A stretch of 18,024 nucleotides of DNA from Alphaproteobacteria bacterium. Lineage in GTDB: Bacteria > Pseudomonadota > Alphaproteobacteria > Sphingomonadales > Emcibacteraceae. Position numbers and translations under genes: made by a program. The notes beneath the pieces were generated by a model that did no database searches, was not told the origin of the DNA, and saw only the letters and a list, made by a program, of their open reading frames with translations. Below, in pieces: positions 14,830-18,024 of the stretch. The stretch is from assembly GCA_002749135.1 (NCBI GenBank), contig NVVY01000012.1, positions 3,366 to 21,389 of the forward strand, written 5' to 3'. Each line of letters opens with the position of its first letter. The first letter of the stretch is position 1.

Positions 14830-15815
14830 CCACCGCAAAAACATCTGAAGGCTTGCCCGACATTAAAATCAACGTACAGCAGATTTTCGGAATCGATAGT
14901 GATCTTGAGGTTCCTGGCTTCTCCGAAGCCAATGACCATGTGCCGGAAATCGACAATACCTATATTTTTGATCATGATACCACGCTGGCTATTCTGGCCG
15001 GGTTTTCCCATAACCGCCGCGTGATGATACAGGGCTATCACGGCACAGGGAAGTCCACCCATATTGAGCAGGTCGCGGCCCGGCTCAACTGGCCCTGCGT
15101 TCGGGTTAATCTGGACAGCCATATCAGCCGTATCGACCTTGTGGGCAAGGACGCCATCGTGCTGAAAGACGGCGTTCAGGTCACCGAATTTCAGGAAGGC
15201 ATCTTGCCCTGGGCCTTGCAAAGCCCGACGGCGCTGGTCTTTGACGAATATGATGCGGGGCGGCCCGATGTGATGTTCGTCATTCAGCGGGTATTGGAAG
15301 TCGCCGGGAAAATGACCCTTCTGGATCAGAATAAAGTCATCCACCCCCATCCGTCTTTCCGCCTGTTCGCCACCACCAACACCATTGGCCTTGGCGATAC
15401 GTCAGGCCTTTATCACGGCACGCAACAGATCAATCAGGGTCAGATGGACCGCTGGAATATTGTCAGTACCCTGAATTATCTCTCCCATGAGGTTGAGGAA
15501 AATATCGTGCTGGCCAAGCTGCCGATATTGCAGGATGAAAAGGGTCAGAAGCTGATCAAGCAGATGGTACAGGTGGCCGACCTGAGCCGCAGTGGCTTTA
15601 TCAACGGCGATATTTCAACGGTCATGTCGCCGCGTACGGTGCTTACATGGGCGGAAAATATGGAAATATTCAAGGATGTGGCTTTCGCTTTCCGGCTGAC
15701 CTTCCTCAATAAATGTGATGAGCTGGAACGGCCCGTAGTTGCCGAATATTACCAGCGTTGCTTTGGCGAAGAACTGCCCGAATCAGCCATCGCGCCGGTG
15801 CTATTGCCCGAATAA
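14826..15815 (+). CDS. cobS: Aerobic cobaltochelatase subunit CobS (AAA+ ATPase)
   Basis: AAA+ subunit of the CobNST complex, which inserts Co(II) into hydrogenobyrinic acid a,c-diamide in the aerobic cobalamin pathway. CobS and CobT form the ATPase chaperone part. Walker A is GYHGTGKST at residues 70-78. Walker B is LVFDEYD with D140 and E141. Sensor I region [17 protein letters not shown] and the arginine-bearing QMDRW follow. The N-terminal stretch [15 protein letters not shown] is characteristic of CobS. The 329-residue length is standard. GGAAAG precedes the ATG. The stop is one base from the cobT start, so the two are an operon. The large CobN subunit is not in this window, which is common in alphaproteobacteria. 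Confidence 0.96.
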   Translation: MTTAKTSEGLPDIKINVQQIFGIDSDLEVPGFSEANDHVPEIDNTYIFDHDTTLAILAGFSHNRRVMIQGYHGTGKSTHIEQVAARLNWPCVRVNLDSHISRIDLVGKDAIVLKDGVQVTEFQEGILPWALQSPTALVFDEYDAGRPDVMFVIQRVLEVAGKMTLLDQNKVIHPHPSFRLFATTNTIGLGDTSGLYHGTQQINQGQMDRWNIVSTLNYLSHEVEENIVLAKLPILQDEKGQKLIKQMVQVADLSRSGFINGDISTVMSPRTVLTWAENMEIFKDVAFAFRLTFLNKCDELERPVVAEYYQRCFGEELPESAIAPVLLPE

Positions 15816-15816
15816 A

Positions 15817-17679
15817 ATGCCCAAAAAAGCCGCCCATAGACTTGACCAGTTCAAACATGCCGTTTCCGCCACCGTGCGGGCCATCGCGGAAAATCCGGAG
15901 CTTGAGGTAAGTTACGGCGCGGAGGACAGCGATATGTCCGCCGCCAGTGGCCGCCTGCCCCTGCTGTCCGTTGACCTGACAGCAGCGGATGTGGCCAATG
16001 TGCGCGGGGCTGCCGATGCTTACGCCCTGCGCCTGCGCTATCATAATGCGGCCCTGCATGAGAAATATGCCCCCACGGGCAACCCGGAGGCCGAGGGCGT
16101 TTTTGAAGCCATTGAGCAGGCCCGGGTGGAGGCCATCGGGGCCACCAAAATGCCCGGCGTCGCCCGGAATCTGGCCGCCACATTGGAAGGCCATTATACC
16201 AAAAACCGCCTGAGCCTGTCCGCCAATGCGGAAGATGTTCCCTACGGCGATATTCTGAAACTGCTGGTGCGGGAAAGGCTCACTAATGCCCATCCGCCGG
16301 AAGTCACCAACGAGATCGTCAATCAGTTCCGCACCGCCATTGAGGCCAAGGCCGCCGAACATCTGGACGCGCTCTGTGACAGCATGGGCGATCAGGAAGC
16401 CTTTAGCCGTATCAGCCGGAAAATCATTTCCGACCTTGATCTGGCCGAGGATTTCGAGGGCGAAGATAAAAACAAAGCCCCTAATTCTGACGATAACGCC
16501 GATGATCAGGATTTGCCCGACGAAGACAGCAGCGACGACGGCGAGGGCGAGGGCGAAGATAATGACAGCCAGGAAGAGGGCGAACAGGACGCGGACGACA
16601 GTGACGGCACCTCTGACAGCAGCGATATGGCATCGGAATTATCCGAGGATATGATTGACGATATGATGGCTGAAGAGGCCATGACCAAGGCCCTGTTCAA
16701 CCCCAATGACCTAACCACTGATCAGGCACAGGGGCCGCGTTATAGTGTCTATCGCACCGAATATGACGAAACCATTGCCGCCGAAGACCTGTGCGATGCA
16801 GATGAGCTGTCCTTTCTGCGCCGTAATCTGGACCAGCAGCTCAGCGGCCTGCACGGGGTCATTTCAAAGCTGGCCAACCGGCTTCAGCGGATGCTCATGG
16901 CCCAGCAGAGGCGATCATGGGATTTTGACCTTGAGGAAGGCATACTGGACACCAGCCGCCTGACCCGGGTGGTGACCAGCCCGTTGCATGCCCTGTCCTT
17001 CAAGGTGGAAAATGATACCGAATTCAAGGATACGGTGGTCACCCTGCTGATTGATAATTCCGGCTCCATGCGCGGACGGCCCATCACCATCGCCGCCATG
17101 TGCGCCGATATTCTGGCCCGCACATTGGAGCGTTGCGGGGTGAAGGTTGAAATTCTGGGCTTTACCACCAAGGCCTGGAAGGGCGGGAAAAGCCGTCAGG
17201 AATGGCTGGAAAATGGCAAGCCACAAAAGCCGGGGCGGCTCAATGACCTGCGCCATATTATCTATAAAACCGCCGACAGCCCGTGGCGGCGGACGCGCAA
17301 TAATCTGGGCCTGATGCTCCGGGAGGGATTGCTGAAAGAAAATATTGACGGGGAAAGCCTGCTCTGGGCCCATAGCAGGCTCATGAACCGGACCGAGGAG
17401 CGGCGTATCCTGATGGTGATCTCTGACGGCGCGCCGGTGGATGACAGCACGCTGTCCACCAACAGCGCCAATTATCTGGAAGATCACCTTCGGACCATGA
17501 TTGACTGGATTGAGAAACGCTCACCCGTGGAGCTTCTGGCCATTGGCATCGGCCATGATGTGACCCGTTATTATCAAAATGCGATCACGGTTATGGATGC
17601 GGATCAGCTGGGCGGGGCCATCACCGAACAGCTCACCAGCCTTTTCGATGAAAAAACCCGTAAAAGACGCCTGAATTAA
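15817..17679 (+). CDS. cobT: Aerobic cobaltochelatase subunit CobT (vWA/MIDAS)
   Basis: Partner of CobS in the cobaltochelatase complex. The 620-residue protein has three visible parts: an N-terminal CobT domain (about 1-205), an extremely acidic Asp/Glu/Ser linker (about 210-287), and a C-terminal von Willebrand A domain with the MIDAS motif D413-N-S-G-S-M and a second block [15 protein letters not shown]. The acidic linker and the MIDAS are family hallmarks, and the MIDAS contacts the AAA+ ring. I chose the ATG at 15817, one base after the cobS stop; the same frame is open 26 codons further upstream but that part overlaps cobS coding sequence. It converges on the TetR-family gene with 3 bases between stop codons. 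Confidence 0.96.
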   Translation: MPKKAAHRLDQFKHAVSATVRAIAENPELEVSYGAEDSDMSAASGRLPLLSVDLTAADVANVRGAADAYALRLRYHNAALHEKYAPTGNPEAEGVFEAIEQARVEAIGATKMPGVARNLAATLEGHYTKNRLSLSANAEDVPYGDILKLLVRERLTNAHPPEVTNEIVNQFRTAIEAKAAEHLDALCDSMGDQEAFSRISRKIISDLDLAEDFEGEDKNKAPNSDDNADDQDLPDEDSSDDGEGEGEDNDSQEEGEQDADDSDGTSDSSDMASELSEDMIDDMMAEEAMTKALFNPNDLTTDQAQGPRYSVYRTEYDETIAAEDLCDADELSFLRRNLDQQLSGLHGVISKLANRLQRMLMAQQRRSWDFDLEEGILDTSRLTRVVTSPLHALSFKVENDTEFKDTVVTLLIDNSGSMRGRPITIAAMCADILARTLERCGVKVEILGFTTKAWKGGKSRQEWLENGKPQKPGRLNDLRHIIYKTADSPWRRTRNNLGLMLREGLLKENIDGESLLWAHSRLMNRTEERRILMVISDGAPVDDSTLSTNSANYLEDHLRTMIDWIEKRSPVELLAIGIGHDVTRYYQNAITVMDADQLGGAITEQLTSLFDEKTRKRRLN

Positions 17680-17682
17680 CCT

Positions 17683-18024
17683 TTACATGGAGCGAATCCA
17701 GGATTTCAACTGATTTACCTGATTTCGAATCAAATCCGGATTTCCGGTTACCTGCGCCAATATGGCAATGCCGTGAATAGCCCCGGTCAGCCGTTCGGGC
17801 AGATCGGTGTTATTCTCTACCCGCATGATTTCAATAAATTGTGCCCTGATCCATTCCAGCCGTTGTTTCAATAGCTCCGCCGCCTCAGAAGCAAGATTAT
17901 GGTCCTCGCGCTTCACATCAAAATACAGGTTGGTCATGGGACAGCCGCGCGCGATCAATATATCCGTATTTTCAATCAGCGAATCCAGATAGAGGCTTAA
18001 CCTCTGGCGGGGGTTGGTATTTTG
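17683..18024 (-). CDS. TetR/AcrR-family transcriptional regulator, C-terminal part (cut by window edge)
   Basis: The frame is open from the stop at 17683 to the right edge at 18024, giving the last 113 residues of a longer protein. The segment LDSLIENTDILIARGCPMTN followed by YFDVKRED and a helical tail (AAELLKQRLEWIRAQFIEIM, then LTGAIHGIAILAQV) is typical of the ligand-binding C-terminal domain of TetR-like regulators of the kind with a GCP-x-x-N motif. The DNA-binding N-terminus lies beyond the window. The frame has no need of a start inside the window; the only early candidates are internal codons. Its target genes are unknown. It converges with cobT. Confidence 0.82.
   Translation of the reverse strand, partial: QNTNPRQRLSLYLDSLIENTDILIARGCPMTNLYFDVKREDHNLASEAAELLKQRLEWIRAQFIEIMRVENNTDLPERLTGAIHGIAILAQVTGNPDLIRNQVNQLKSWIRSM

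Noticed and set aside
14691..15350. Minus-strand frame of 219 codons antisense to cobS
   Set aside because: cobS motifs are unmistakable on the plus strand, and the antisense product has no family features.
15706..16362. Long open frame (218 codons) on the minus strand across the 5' part of cobT
   Set aside because: It lies wholly antisense to the clearly coding cobS end and cobT, and its Gly/Gln/Ala/His-rich sequence resembles nothing I know. It is a by-product of GC-rich codon usage on the other strand.
16450..16680. Low-complexity acidic stretch in cobT that could look like a tandem repeat
   Set aside because: It encodes the normal Asp/Glu-rich linker of CobT; there is no regular DNA repeat unit.

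Overview
The window is a gene-dense stretch of what looks like an alphaproteobacterial chromosome with roughly balanced base composition. The evidence is the cobS-cobT pair next to bolA, the rph-rdgB-hemW cluster, the rsmI/lpoA-like divergent pair followed by yraN and gshB, and an encapsulated-ferritin relative whose best match I know is from Rhodospirillum rubrum. I cannot name the genus. No rRNA, tRNA, CRISPR array, transposase or phage gene is visible.

Layout: (1) 62-3745, plus strand: a type I secretion ABC transporter and its HlyD-type membrane fusion partner. The ABC protein has an inactive C39-like N-terminal domain and a strongly degenerate ABC signature motif. (2) 3757-5188, minus strand: an Aur1/PAP2_3-type membrane phosphatase followed by a small stand-alone ferritin of the encapsulated-ferritin (EncFtn) family, with no targeting tail and no shell gene nearby. 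(3) 5276-8361, minus strand: a tightly packed housekeeping operon rsmI-yraN-sirB1-like-gshB. Divergent from it, on the plus strand, is an LpoA-like lipoprotein (8416-9927), whose 3' end overlaps the convergent hemW by 131 bases. (4) 9797-12262, minus strand: the overlapping operon rph-rdgB-hemW (RNase PH, XTP/dITP pyrophosphatase, heme chaperone). (5) 12323-13362, minus strand: a compact three-gene cassette of two four-helix membrane proteins and a 62-residue XRE-type repressor, with two nested inverted repeats on its likely promoter. It reads toward rph. (6) 13363-13831: the only long non-coding stretch. It holds that promoter and then a run of five short inverted repeats, the last a GC-rich palindrome resembling dispersed alphaproteobacterial repeats. 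(7) 13832-14743, minus strand: a GloC-type metallo-beta-lactamase hydrolase and BolA. (8) 14826-17679, plus strand: cobS and cobT, the AAA+ and vWA subunits of aerobic cobaltochelatase. cobN is not in the window. (9) 17683 to the right edge, minus strand: the C-terminal part of a TetR-family regulator.

Most of the window is conserved core metabolism, RNA processing and cofactor synthesis. The parts most worth a second look are the shell-less EncFtn ferritin, the ABC transporter with the broken signature motif, the XRE/membrane-protein cassette with its operators, and the hairpin-rich intergenic region beside it. All calls are from reading the sequence and from recalled family features; no database search was possible.
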